Of a stretch of DNA of 64,000 nucleotides, positions 36,024 to 44,715 are shown in pieces. Below the pieces are notes generated by a model. That model made no database searches and was not told where the DNA came from. It saw only the letters and a program-made list of their open reading frames with translations. The stretch is from NCBI RefSeq assembly GCF_011927795.1, contig NZ_JAATJJ010000001.1, forward strand, positions 1,289,300-1,353,299. The letters run 5' to 3'. Made by a program: the position numbers and the translations under genes. This DNA is from Saonia flava (lineage in GTDB: Bacteria; Bacteroidota; Bacteroidia; Flavobacteriales; Flavobacteriaceae). Every line of letters begins with the position of its first letter. The stretch's first letter is position 1.

Positions 36024-37039
36024 TGAATTTACAACAAAATATATCCTTAAAAACATATAACACTTTTGGTATTAATGCCAAAGCCGCATATTTTCTGGAG
36101 ATAAATTCTGTTGATGATTTAAAACAAGCATTTCAATTGGAAAATCATCCAAACAAATTTGTGTTAAGCGGTGGGAGCAACTTGCTTTTGACCAATGACT
36201 TAAATGCGTTGGTGCTTCATATTAACATTAAAGGAAAAAAAATCGTTGAAGAAAATGATACCTCCGTAGTTGTTAATATAATGGCCGGTGAAAACTGGCA
36301 CAACATGGTGCTTTGGGCATTGCAAAATGAATATGGTGGATTGGAAAATATGTCCTTAATACCTGGGAATACGGGAACAGCGCCCATTCAAAACATAGGC
36401 GCTTATGGAGTAGAGCTAAAAGATGTGTTTAAAAGTTGCGAGGCAATGAATACACAAACATTGGAAATAGAAACGTTCTCTAAAAAATCGTGTCAGTTTG
36501 GATATAGAAATTCATATTTCAAGAATGAAGGAAAAGGGAAATATATCATTACATCTGTAAACTTAAAACTGACCAAAAAAAATCACAAACTAAACACCTC
36601 ATATGGGGCAATAGAGGATGAACTGAAAAAAAATAACATTTCCCAACCAACAATTCAGGACATTTCCAAAGCTGTAATTGCCATAAGAAAAAGTAAATTG
36701 CCAAACCCCGCTGAAATAGGAAACAGTGGAAGCTTCTTTAAGAATCCTGTATTAAATGCATCTGAGTTCAAGGATTTCTCTAAAAAAAATCCTGAAGCCC
36801 CCTTTTATAAAGTTTCCGAAAATGAAATAAAAGTACCTTCTGGTTGGCTTATAGAACAATGTGGTTTTAAAGGAAAAAGGGTTGGTGATGCAGGAGTACA
36901 TAAAAAACAAGCATTGGTCTTGGTTAACCATGGAAATGCCACTGGCAAGGAAATTTTAAATCTTTCCCAAACAATCCGTGAAGAAGTATTTAAAAAATTT
37001 GGCATAAGAATTATTCCAGAAGTGAATATCATAAAATAA
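36023..37039 (+). CDS. murB: UDP-N-acetylenolpyruvoylglucosamine reductase
   Basis: A 338-aa E. coli-type MurB for peptidoglycan precursor synthesis, using FAD and NADPH. It has KTYNTFGINAKAAYFLEI, LSGGSNLLLTNDL (~residues 48-60), SLIPGNTGTAPIQNIGAYGVEL (FAD site), FGYRNSYFK, and GNSGSFFKNP with the active-site Ser. It ends with PSGWLIEQCGFKGKRVG and IIPEVNII. A TAATG overlap links it to the aminotransferase gene, and a hairpin follows its stop. Confidence 0.97.
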   Translation: MNLQQNISLKTYNTFGINAKAAYFLEINSVDDLKQAFQLENHPNKFVLSGGSNLLLTNDLNALVLHINIKGKKIVEENDTSVVVNIMAGENWHNMVLWALQNEYGGLENMSLIPGNTGTAPIQNIGAYGVELKDVFKSCEAMNTQTLEIETFSKKSCQFGYRNSYFKNEGKGKYIITSVNLKLTKKNHKLNTSYGAIEDELKKNNISQPTIQDISKAVIAIRKSKLPNPAEIGNSGSFFKNPVLNASEFKDFSKKNPEAPFYKVSENEIKVPSGWLIEQCGFKGKRVGDAGVHKKQALVLVNHGNATGKEILNLSQTIREEVFKKFGIRIIPEVNIIK

Positions 37040-37066
37040 CCCCCGTAAACATTTACAGGGGTTATA
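37036..37066. terminator. hairpin at murB stop
   Basis: ATAACCCC and GGGGTTAT pair around a loop that itself contains GTAAA and TTTAC, so the stem extends. It begins at the murB stop codon. No T-tract on the plus strand (ACCAAACC), so it may act as an RNA 3' end or a Rho-dependent pause, or on the minus strand, where TTATTTTATG follows. Confidence 0.5.
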
Positions 37067-37135
37067 CCAAACCAAACTAACCAAAAACTAAGTGGTAATA
37101 ACCAGTTACACACTTATTTTATAAATATTTTTTTT

Positions 37136-37196
37136 ACGCTAATGAGTAACAATCAATTTTATATTTTAGCGTTTGGTTTATATACGTTGATAAACC
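37136..37196. promoter_or_regulatory. two inverted repeats upstream of ECF sigma gene
   Basis: ACGCTAA (37136-37142) pairs with TTAGCGT (37166-37172), and GGTTTAT (37175-37181) pairs with ATAAACC (37190-37196). They are 50-110 nt before the sigma factor ATG at 37246. They may be binding sites for a regulator, but short repeats in AT-rich DNA can arise by chance. Confidence 0.3.
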
Positions 37197-37245
37197 TTAA
37201 ACTGGATGCCTTAGGCAAATATTTTTTTGGATACGTAGACTTTAA

Positions 37246-37812
37246 ATGAGCACTTTACTTGAAAAACATATTGTGGAATTACTCCAAGAGAGAAATGAAA
37301 AAGCAATTTCATTGCTCTACGAACACTATGGTGATACGTTATACGGGGTAGCATTTAAAGTTTTACGAGATGAGGAGTTGGCGCAAGATGTCTTACAAGA
37401 AAGTTTTGTTAAAATATGGAAGAAGTCCGATTCTTATGATGCAACAAAAGCAAAATTGTTTACATGGCTTTTTAGAATCACTAGAAATTCAGCTATTGAT
37501 AAGTTAAGAAGTGTTAAAACAAAAACCGATAAGGAAATCCAAATAAACGTTTCAGACGTATATAGTTTAGGTGTAAATAGCACAAAACCCGAATTAATGG
37601 ATGTTCGGGAAAATTTGGAAAAAATAGAACCTAAATATCAAATTGTTTTGGATGCCTTGTTTTTTCAAGGGATGACACAACAAGAAGCCAGTGAAGAACT
37701 GGATATTCCTTTGGGAACTATAAAATCCAGGTTAAAAATTGGTCTTAGGGAATTAAAAAAAATTTATGGGGCCTCTATGCTGATTACACTTCTCTTAAGC
37801 ATAATATCATGA
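37246..37812 (+). CDS. ECF RNA polymerase sigma factor
   Basis: A 188-aa ECF factor. Region 2 has ISLLYEHYGDTLYGVAFKVL and LAQDVLQESFVKIWKKSDSYD, then a FTWLFRITRNSAIDKLR segment; region 4 has GMTQQEASEELDIPLGTIKSRLKIGLRELKK. It overlaps the anti-sigma gene by 4 nt (ATGA), so it is the paired, membrane-controlled type. Length is typical for ECF. Signal unknown. Confidence 0.93.
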   Translation: MSTLLEKHIVELLQERNEKAISLLYEHYGDTLYGVAFKVLRDEELAQDVLQESFVKIWKKSDSYDATKAKLFTWLFRITRNSAIDKLRSVKTKTDKEIQINVSDVYSLGVNSTKPELMDVRENLEKIEPKYQIVLDALFFQGMTQQEASEELDIPLGTIKSRLKIGLRELKKIYGASMLITLLLSIIS

Positions 37813-38567
37813 AAGATAAAATTAGAATTTTTTTAGATACAGATTTATTGGAGAAATACTTAATAGGTAGTACTTCAACTGAAGAATCTTTGCAGGTAGA
37901 ACGTTATATAGCTATGTACCCAGAGGTAAGGGAGACATACAATGAACTTCAGGAAAATTTAGAGACATTTGCTAAAATGCATGCAATTAAAACTCCTGAA
38001 GGTCTAAAAGAAACTATACAAAATAGAATAAAACAGGAAAATAAGGGAAGAAGAAAATTCTTTAGGTATGCAGTGGCAGCCAGTATTGCCGCACTTATTT
38101 TTGCTGGCTCCTCCTATTTCTTTTGGAATGAGAATCAAGGATTACAGGAAGAAAACACTTATGTTAGCAACAAAATCAAGGATTTAGAGGCTGATATGAC
38201 CAACCGTTTGGAAGATTTTAGAAATCAATTTATTGTTCTTAACAACCCCCAAACTAAAAAATACAATGTCAATGGCAACCAAAAAGCAAAGGAGCTAAAA
38301 GCGGTGGCCTACATAAATCCAGTAAAAAAGTTATCCTATATCAATGTTAGAAATTTGCCAAACCTTCCAGAAGACCAATGTTTCCAAATGTGGGCAGAAG
38401 TAAATGGGGAGATGGTAAATCTAGGTGTGATTAAAAACATATCAGACAAGGATAAGTTATTTGCACTTCCCTATGCCGAAAATGCAATTGGCTATATTAC
38501 CATTGAGCCCAATGGTGGAAATGTTACGCCAACGGTAGAAAATATTGTTGCCAATATATCTTACTAA
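37809..38567 (+). CDS. anti-sigma factor (RskA-type)
   Basis: A 252-aa protein that should hold the cotranscribed ECF factor inactive. An N-terminal cytoplasmic domain (~1-75: YLIGSTSTEESLQVERYIAMYPEVRETYNE), a membrane helix at ~79-97 (YAVAASIAALIFAGSSYFF), a coiled-coil stretch (~100-135) and a periplasmic RskA domain (~150-252: KAVAYINPVKKLSYINVRNLPNLPEDQCFQMWAEVNGEMVNLGVI). Release probably occurs by regulated proteolysis as in RskA, though this is by family analogy. Confidence 0.9.
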   Translation: MKDKIRIFLDTDLLEKYLIGSTSTEESLQVERYIAMYPEVRETYNELQENLETFAKMHAIKTPEGLKETIQNRIKQENKGRRKFFRYAVAASIAALIFAGSSYFFWNENQGLQEENTYVSNKIKDLEADMTNRLEDFRNQFIVLNNPQTKKYNVNGNQKAKELKAVAYINPVKKLSYINVRNLPNLPEDQCFQMWAEVNGEMVNLGVIKNISDKDKLFALPYAENAIGYITIEPNGGNVTPTVENIVANISY

Positions 38568-38649
38568 ACAGCAATATAAAATCGCATATACCCGCTTAAT
38601 CCTTATTATTTGATGGGTATAATTTCTTACCTTTGCACAAATACTTAGC

Positions 38650-38847
38650 ATGAAGTTAGCACTATTAACAATTGGACTTCTCTCATTGGCCTTTGCGGGG
38701 ATTGCAATAAAAATATGGTCTAAAAAAGATGGCAAATTCGCTGGCACATGTGCTAGCCAAAACCCATTTTTGAACAAAGAAGGAGAAGCTTGCGGGTTTT
38801 GTGGGAAGCTTCCCAGTGAGCAAGATTGCAAAAAAGAAACCGCCTAA
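38650..38847 (+). CDS. small membrane-anchored Cys-rich protein
   Basis: A 65-aa protein with an N-terminal hydrophobic helix (residues ~2-20, LALLTIGLLSLAFAGIAI), then KIWSKKDGKFAGTCASQNP, and four Cys residues in all (GTCAS, EACGFCGK, DCKK). The Cys pattern suggests a metal or a disulfide site on the outer face. It is conserved as a small protein of unknown function in flavobacteria. It is alone between the anti-sigma gene and the third ECF gene, with a 47-nt gap to the latter. Confidence 0.75.
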   Translation: MKLALLTIGLLSLAFAGIAIKIWSKKDGKFAGTCASQNPFLNKEGEACGFCGKLPSEQDCKKETA

Positions 38848-38894
38848 AACCTATAAAAAATTAAGGTCTACTTCTATTCATTTTTGAAACACTT

Positions 38895-39470
38895 TTGGGT
38901 TTGAAAAAAACTGATGACATTACAAAAGAGAATATTCAAAAGGCCAAATCCGGTAATCAAATAGCATTCAGTGCTTTACTCGATACTTTTTGGAATGATG
39001 TCTATGGTTTTCAATTAATTCGCACCAAGAATGAAAATGATGCTGAGGACATTACCATTCAAACTTTTTCCAAAGCTTTTGATAAAATAAATACGTTTGA
39101 CGATAACTATGAGTTTAAAACATGGTTGATTACCATATCCAAAAACATTCATGTTGATTTAATTCGTAAAAGAAAAAGAAACATCCTTGAAAGTACAGAT
39201 TTTAGGAATAAGGATGCCATAGGTGTTTTGGATGTTGCCCCAAGTGCCGAAGACCAGATTATAATAGAGCAAAACTTGGCCAATTTATTACAAGACATAA
39301 AAAAACTTAAACCTCATTACCAAAAAGTAATCAACCTTAGGTATTTTAATGAATATAGCTATGCCGATATCGCTACAGAATTAAATGAGCCAATAAATAA
39401 TGTAAAAGTAAAACTTTTACGAGCCAAAAAACTACTGGCGGAAATTATAAAAAGTAAGAAACAAGAGTAG
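38895..39470 (+). CDS. ECF RNA polymerase sigma factor
   Basis: A 191-aa ECF factor with region 2 (FSALLDTFWNDVYGFQLIRTKNENDAEDITIQTFSKAFDKINTF, FKTWLITISKNIHVDLIRKRKR) and region 4 (LKPHYQKVINLRYFNEYSYADIATELNEPINNVKVKLLRAKKLL). No ATG lies near the start; TTG at 38895 (or 38901) gives the conserved N-terminus. There is no adjacent anti-sigma gene. It precedes lipA by 56 nt. Confidence 0.88.
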   Translation: MGLKKTDDITKENIQKAKSGNQIAFSALLDTFWNDVYGFQLIRTKNENDAEDITIQTFSKAFDKINTFDDNYEFKTWLITISKNIHVDLIRKRKRNILESTDFRNKDAIGVLDVAPSAEDQIIIEQNLANLLQDIKKLKPHYQKVINLRYFNEYSYADIATELNEPINNVKVKLLRAKKLLAEIIKSKKQE

Positions 39471-39503
39471 CTTTTCTCCTTTAACCTACAGTATTTTGTT
39501 TCG

Positions 39504-39511
39504 TATATTTG
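39504..39511 (+). promoter_or_regulatory. TAnnTTTG-like -7 element before lipA
   Basis: TATATTTG matches the Bacteroidetes -7 consensus 15 nt before the lipA ATG. No clear -33 TTTG at normal spacing. Confidence 0.35.
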
Positions 39512-39526
39512 TATAAATTTTTCTGA

Positions 39527-40393
39527 ATGAGTATAGAAAGTGTTGCACCACCGAAAGGAAAACCAAAATGGCTCCGAGTAAAACTACCAACAGGTAAAAA
39601 ATACACCCAATTGAGGGGTCTTGTTGACAAATATGACCTGCATACCATTTGCACTTCTGGTAGTTGCCCAAATATGGGAGAATGTTGGGGAGAAGGAACG
39701 GCCACTTTTATGATTTTAGGTAATATTTGCACACGTTCCTGCGGATTTTGCGGGGTTAAAACTGGTAGACCAGAAAGTGTAGACTGGGAAGAGCCGGAAA
39801 AAGTAGCACGCTCTATAAAAATTATGCAGATTAAGCATGCTGTAATAACTTCGGTAGACAGAGATGACCTTAAGGACATGGGATCTATTATTTGGGCGGA
39901 AACCGTACAGGCCATTCGACGAATGAATCCAACAACTACATTGGAAACCCTTATTCCAGATTTTCAAGGAATAACATCTCATTTGGATAGAATAATCAAA
40001 GTGGCACCAGAAGTTGTATCCCATAATGTTGAAACTGTAAAAAGATTAACCAGAGAAGTACGAATACAGGCCAAATATGATAGAAGTCTTGAAGTTTTAA
40101 GATATTTAAGAGCAAATGGTGTAAATAAGACAAAATCTGGAATTATGCTTGGGTTGGGAGAAATGGAGGAAGAAGTACTGCAAACTATGGAAGACCTTAG
40201 GAATGCCAATGTGGATGTGGTCACGATTGGGCAATATCTACAACCATCCAAAAAACATTTACCAGTAAAAGAATTTATACTTCCCGAGCAATTTAAAAAA
40301 TATGAGGAAATAGGACTTAAAATGGGTTTTAGGCATGTAGAAAGTGGTGCTTTGGTGAGATCTTCGTATAAGGCGCATAAGCACATTAACTAG
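39527..40393 (+). CDS. lipA: lipoyl synthase
   Basis: A 288-aa radical SAM enzyme that inserts two sulfurs into octanoyl groups on lipoyl-dependent enzymes. It has the N-terminal CysX4CysX5Cys type auxiliary cluster ([13 protein letters not shown]), the radical SAM motif CTRSCGFC and further [11 protein letters not shown]-terminal [15 protein letters not shown] and [14 protein letters not shown] complete the family. It is followed by a terminator and the gap gene. Confidence 0.97.
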   Translation: MSIESVAPPKGKPKWLRVKLPTGKKYTQLRGLVDKYDLHTICTSGSCPNMGECWGEGTATFMILGNICTRSCGFCGVKTGRPESVDWEEPEKVARSIKIMQIKHAVITSVDRDDLKDMGSIIWAETVQAIRRMNPTTTLETLIPDFQGITSHLDRIIKVAPEVVSHNVETVKRLTREVRIQAKYDRSLEVLRYLRANGVNKTKSGIMLGLGEMEEEVLQTMEDLRNANVDVVTIGQYLQPSKKHLPVKEFILPEQFKKYEEIGLKMGFRHVESGALVRSSYKAHKHIN

Positions 40394-40411
40394 AAGGCAA
40401 TTCAAAAATAT

Positions 40412-40437
40412 AATCCCGCAATTGCGGGATTTTTTAT
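40412..40437 (+). terminator. Rho-independent terminator of lipA
   Basis: AATCCCGCAATTGCGGGATT is a perfect 10-bp self-complementary stem, followed by TTTTTTAT. It lies 19 nt after the lipA stop and directly before gap. Confidence 0.85.
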
Positions 40438-40441
40438 CTCT

Positions 40442-41452
40442 ATGAAGCAAATTAATATTGGAATTAACGGTTTTGGACGAATAGGGCGAACACTTTTCAG
40501 GCTACTGGACGAGCACCCTGATTTAAAGGTAGTAGCCATAAATGATTTGGCAGATGCCAGAACCTTATCCCATTTACTAAAATATGATAGTATTCATGGA
40601 GTATATAAGTTAGATGTAACCCATGATGAAAACCACATCATAGTGCAAGGCATGAAAGTGCAATTAACCAATCATTCAGAACCAAAAGACATTCATTGGG
40701 GTGATTTAAATGTAGATGTTGTAATAGAGTCCACTGGGAAATTCAAGACAAAATCCCAGTTAGCTCATCACTTAAATAATGGCGCAAAGAAAGTAATTCT
40801 TTCTGTTCCTCCCATAGAAGATGATATTAAAATGGTGGTTTATGGGGTAAATGAAAATAGTATTGCAAAAGACGATACTATAATCTCCAACGCATCATGT
40901 ACAACTAACAATGCCGCTCCCATGATAAAGGTCATAAATGACTTATGTGGAATAGAACAAGCCTACATAACAACGGTCCATTCCTATACTTCTGACCAAA
41001 GCTTGCATGACCAACCCCACAGGGATTTAAGAAGGGCAAGAGCTGCATCACAATCCATTATACCGACCACAACTGGTGCCGCCAAGGCATTGACCAAGAT
41101 ATTTCCCGAATTGTCTAATGTAATAGGAGGCTGTGGCATACGTGTTCCAGTGCCAAATGGTTCTTTAACGGACATTACACTTAACGTAAGAAAAAACACC
41201 ACAATACAGGAAATAAATGATACTTTTGAAAGAATTTCACAGAATGAATTAAAAAACGTACTTTTTTATACGAAAGACCCTATAGTTTCTATTGACATAA
41301 ACAATAGTTATTATTCTTGTACGTTTGATTCTCAGATGACTTCGGTTATTGGGAAAATGGTCAAAATTATTGGTTGGTACGATAATGAAACTGGCTATTG
41401 TAGTAGAATTATTGATCTTTTGCATTTATTGATAAATAAAAAATATATTTGA
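40442..41452 (+). CDS. gap: glyceraldehyde-3-phosphate dehydrogenase
   Basis: A 336-aa type I GAPDH. N-terminal NAD site INGFGRIGRTLFRLL (residues ~8-22), AINDLADARTLSHLLKYDS with a Asp that favours NAD, active Cys153 in SNASCTTNNAAP and His in TTVHSYTSDQ. Also LHDQPHRDLRRARAASQSIIPTTTGAAKA for the phosphate site. It works in glycolysis or gluconeogenesis. Its stop is overlapped by the hybrid kinase start (TTGA), 10 nt after the terminator of lipA. Confidence 0.97.
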   Translation: MKQINIGINGFGRIGRTLFRLLDEHPDLKVVAINDLADARTLSHLLKYDSIHGVYKLDVTHDENHIIVQGMKVQLTNHSEPKDIHWGDLNVDVVIESTGKFKTKSQLAHHLNNGAKKVILSVPPIEDDIKMVVYGVNENSIAKDDTIISNASCTTNNAAPMIKVINDLCGIEQAYITTVHSYTSDQSLHDQPHRDLRRARAASQSIIPTTTGAAKALTKIFPELSNVIGGCGIRVPVPNGSLTDITLNVRKNTTIQEINDTFERISQNELKNVLFYTKDPIVSIDINNSYYSCTFDSQMTSVIGKMVKIIGWYDNETGYCSRIIDLLHLLINKKYI

Positions 41453-43677
41453 ACGATAGATTTCTACATATAACACTTAGGAATATTGTTTTAGTTTGGA
41501 TGCTGGTTATACCTTTTAAAAATTTGCAATCCCAAGAAAAAACACCCCAAGACGAAAGCTTGGAATCCTATTTTACAGATGCTACTTATTATAAGAATTT
41601 AAATAAATTAGATGCTGCGTTAGAAACATTGAACCAAGCAGCTAAGGTTGCTGAGGCCAAGGAAGATATAAAAGGTCTTGTTGATTGTTACCATAAAATA
41701 GCGTTGGTATATTTAGATTTAAAAGATACCAAAACGTGTACTTTTTATTGGGACAGGGCAGATGTTCTCCTTAAGGACATGGAATATAGATATGGTAGCG
41801 CCGTTCATAGATATATAGAAGCCATTTTATTATACAAAGGAGGAAATAATTTCCAAGCTATTTATCTCCTCAATGATGCCAAAGAATTAAATAACGATAG
41901 AAATTTATTTCACAATATAGTTTTGGTGGAGGCACGTATATATTCCGATTTGGAAAAATATGACAATGCTTCAAAAAATTACAACTCGTTATTGGTAAAC
42001 AATGATATTTACGAGAAAGAATTTTTGGCCACTCAGGCATATTTGGGTCTTGCCAGAATGAACTTAAAAAAAGATTCTCTCGAAATAGGTGTCCAAAATG
42101 GATTGAATGCCCTGAACTTAGCTGAGAAAAATAATTTTCATCAAGAAGTAAGGGAAAGCAACCAATATTTAAGTGATGCCTATGAAAAAATGAAGAGGTA
42201 TGACCTAGCGTTGGTCTATAACAAAAAACTAAAAGCTTTAACCGATTCCATTTTTTCAATAGAAAAAATTAGAGGTGAGACAAAAACTGCCGCTCAGATT
42301 AAAGATGACTTTCAAACAGAAGAAATAGCCCGCCAAGATTTAAAAATAAAGGAGTTGAGTGAATCTCAAAGCCGTTCTGAAATAACAGCCATACTAACTT
42401 CTGCCTTCCTTACTATTATTTCATTGCTAGCTGTTTCTCTATATAGAAACAATCAAATAAAATTAAAAACAAATGATTTACTGCATACCAAAAATAAGGA
42501 ATTGCAAACCGCTAGAGATAAAGCAGTATCTGCTATGGAGGCCAAAACCAACTTTTTGTCAACTGTAAGCCATGAGCTTAGAACACCTCTATATGCCGTT
42601 ACAGGACTAACACACCTTCTGTTGGAGGAAAATCCCAGTGAAAGTCAAAAAGAACATCTTAAAGCTTTAAAATTTTCTGGAGATTACCTTCTAAATTTTA
42701 TAAATGACATTCTCCAAATCAATAAAATCGATGCAGATAAATTAGAGATTCTACAGGTAGATTTTAATTTAAAAAAGATATTGACAGATGTTATAGATGC
42801 CTTGACACAAAGTGCTAAAGAAAATAAAACTAAACTTATTTTGGATTATGATGAGGATATACCGGCCAATCTATTGAGTGACCCCATTAAGCTTTCCCAA
42901 ATATTTATCAACTTAGTAGGCAACGCTATAAAATTTACAAAAAATGGTACCGTAACCATCACTGCCAAATTATTAAACCAAGTAGATGATAATACAACCT
43001 TATATTTTGAAATAAAGGACACCGGTATTGGTATCACCGATGAAAAACAGCAAAACATCTTTGATAGTTTTGAACAAGGTTCTATACAAATTAATAGAGA
43101 ATATGGTGGTACTGGTCTGGGATTAACAATTGTAAAAAGTCTTCTCGGTCTTTTTAACAGTAAAATTCAGTTAAAAAGTGTTTTTGGAAAAGGAAGTTCG
43201 TTCTTCTTTGAACTTAATGTAAAGAGCAAAACTAATTCTGAAGAAGTCAATACACTTCAATTGGGAAATTTAGAAAAGGCACACGATTTAAAAGGGTTGC
43301 ACATCTTAATTGTTGAAGACAATAAAATTAACCAGGTCATTACAAAAAAGATGTTGACCAAAAAAGAGATTACATGCGACATAGCCAATAATGGAAATGA
43401 AGCAATAGAATTGGTAGAAAAAAACAAGTATGATGCCATTTTAATGGACATACATATGCCTGGAATAAGTGGTGAAGAAGCTACTATTCAAATAAGAACG
43501 TTTGACAAAACTACGCCCATAATTGCATTGACAGCCATTTCTCTGGATGATAGTTTAGAAAGTTTTTATGCCGCTGGCTGTAATGATGTGGTGACCAAGC
43601 CATTTAAACCAGAAGTCTTTTATCAAAAAATTGGAGAAAATATTTTTGATAAAAAAACTAAGGATTTAGCTTCATAG
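41449..43677 (+). CDS. TPR-containing hybrid sensor kinase/response regulator
   Basis: A 742-aa hybrid two-component protein. An N-terminal signal-like segment (residues ~13-29) is followed by a TPR array (~35-275), a membrane helix (~317-335, ILTSAFLTIISLLAVSLY), HisKA with His375 (FLSTVSHELRTPL), HATPase_c (FINLVGNAIKFTKNG, DTGIGI, GTGLGLTIVKSLLGL) and a receiver with Asp667 in ILMDIHMPGISGEE. The start is TTG at 41449, overlapping the gap stop (TTGA); an ATG at 41500 would remove the signal segment. There is no DNA-binding domain, so output must be by a partner protein. Confidence 0.9.
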   Translation: MNDRFLHITLRNIVLVWMLVIPFKNLQSQEKTPQDESLESYFTDATYYKNLNKLDAALETLNQAAKVAEAKEDIKGLVDCYHKIALVYLDLKDTKTCTFYWDRADVLLKDMEYRYGSAVHRYIEAILLYKGGNNFQAIYLLNDAKELNNDRNLFHNIVLVEARIYSDLEKYDNASKNYNSLLVNNDIYEKEFLATQAYLGLARMNLKKDSLEIGVQNGLNALNLAEKNNFHQEVRESNQYLSDAYEKMKRYDLALVYNKKLKALTDSIFSIEKIRGETKTAAQIKDDFQTEEIARQDLKIKELSESQSRSEITAILTSAFLTIISLLAVSLYRNNQIKLKTNDLLHTKNKELQTARDKAVSAMEAKTNFLSTVSHELRTPLYAVTGLTHLLLEENPSESQKEHLKALKFSGDYLLNFINDILQINKIDADKLEILQVDFNLKKILTDVIDALTQSAKENKTKLILDYDEDIPANLLSDPIKLSQIFINLVGNAIKFTKNGTVTITAKLLNQVDDNTTLYFEIKDTGIGITDEKQQNIFDSFEQGSIQINREYGGTGLGLTIVKSLLGLFNSKIQLKSVFGKGSSFFFELNVKSKTNSEEVNTLQLGNLEKAHDLKGLHILIVEDNKINQVITKKMLTKKEITCDIANNGNEAIELVEKNKYDAILMDIHMPGISGEEATIQIRTFDKTTPIIALTAISLDDSLESFYAAGCNDVVTKPFKPEVFYQKIGENIFDKKTKDLAS

Positions 43678-44665
43678 TATTTGTAATTGCATTGACAATT
43701 TCCTCTTTACCTTCCCCAAAAAATTTATGTTTTATAGGAATGAAGCACATATTTTGAACCTTGTTTTTTAGTCTTACATAATCTTTTTCCGTAGTCAATA
43801 TTAATTCCTTTTCATTGAACAATTCAATTTCCCTTTCTGTAAAAAAGTGATGGTCTTTATATTTAAGGTGATTTACTTCAACGTTATTTAGATTCAAAAA
43901 TTCCAATAGGGGTTTTGGATTTGCAATACCTGTCACCAAAGTGATTTTTTTATTCTTGATAGCATTAAACCCAATACTTTTGTCTTCTCTTATAAATTGT
44001 TTTCCATACTCCAAATAACTAAATAACACTCTTTGATGCACCGCTGGCTTTAACATTTGCACAATCCTTTCTTGGTCAACAACCTTTAAACTAGAAGGAC
44101 ATTTTGTAACAACTATAATATGTGCCCGTCTTACTTCCCTTTTACTATCCCTTAAATTTCCTGTCGGTAAATACCAGTCATTAACAAAAAGGTTATCATA
44201 GGTAGTTAACAAAATAGAAATACTTGGTTTTACTTTCCTATGTTGAAAAGCATCATCCAAAAGAATCAAATCAGGTTTAGATATGTCTTCAATAATGGAC
44301 AGAGCATTACTCCTATCCTCATCTACAATAACTTTTATTGAAGGAAATTTTGTCTGTATTTGAAAAGGTTCATCTCCAATTTCTTCAACTCTGGTATTTT
44401 TAGTAGCCTCAATAAATCCCTTGGTTTTTCTTCCGTACCCCCTACTCAAAACCACAAGGTCTAAACCATCCTTAAATTGAGAAATCAAAAACTCTATCAT
44501 TGGGGTTTTACCGGTGCCACCTACACTTAAATTACCAATACAAACCGTTGGCGTCTCAAAGGATCTAGAAGGAAATATTCCTTGATCATAAAGATAGTTC
44601 CTTAGGCAAACTACAAGAGCATAAATAAGGGATAACGGAAAACTTAATTTTCTTAGGAGCCACAT
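43658..44665 (-). CDS. lpxK: tetraacyldisaccharide 4'-kinase
   Basis: A 335-aa inner-membrane-associated kinase that phosphorylates the 4' position of the lipid A precursor. It begins with a membrane-facing helix (MWLLRKLSFPLSLIYALVVCLRNYLYDQG) and carries the P-loop GNLSVGGTGKTPMIEFL (residues ~43-59), VVLSRGYGRKTKG and LLDDAFQHRKVK. It indicates the cell makes lipid A. Its 3' end overlaps the hybrid kinase by 20 nt on the other strand, and the region up to Nif3 is 50 nt. Confidence 0.95.
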   Translation of the reverse strand: MWLLRKLSFPLSLIYALVVCLRNYLYDQGIFPSRSFETPTVCIGNLSVGGTGKTPMIEFLISQFKDGLDLVVLSRGYGRKTKGFIEATKNTRVEEIGDEPFQIQTKFPSIKVIVDEDRSNALSIIEDISKPDLILLDDAFQHRKVKPSISILLTTYDNLFVNDWYLPTGNLRDSKREVRRAHIIVVTKCPSSLKVVDQERIVQMLKPAVHQRVLFSYLEYGKQFIREDKSIGFNAIKNKKITLVTGIANPKPLLEFLNLNNVEVNHLKYKDHHFFTEREIELFNEKELILTTEKDYVRLKNKVQNMCFIPIKHKFFGEGKEEIVNAITNTMKLNP

Positions 44666-44715
44666 CTGAACGAAAATATAATATTTTATCTTTGATGACC
44701 TAATAAAATTTAAAA

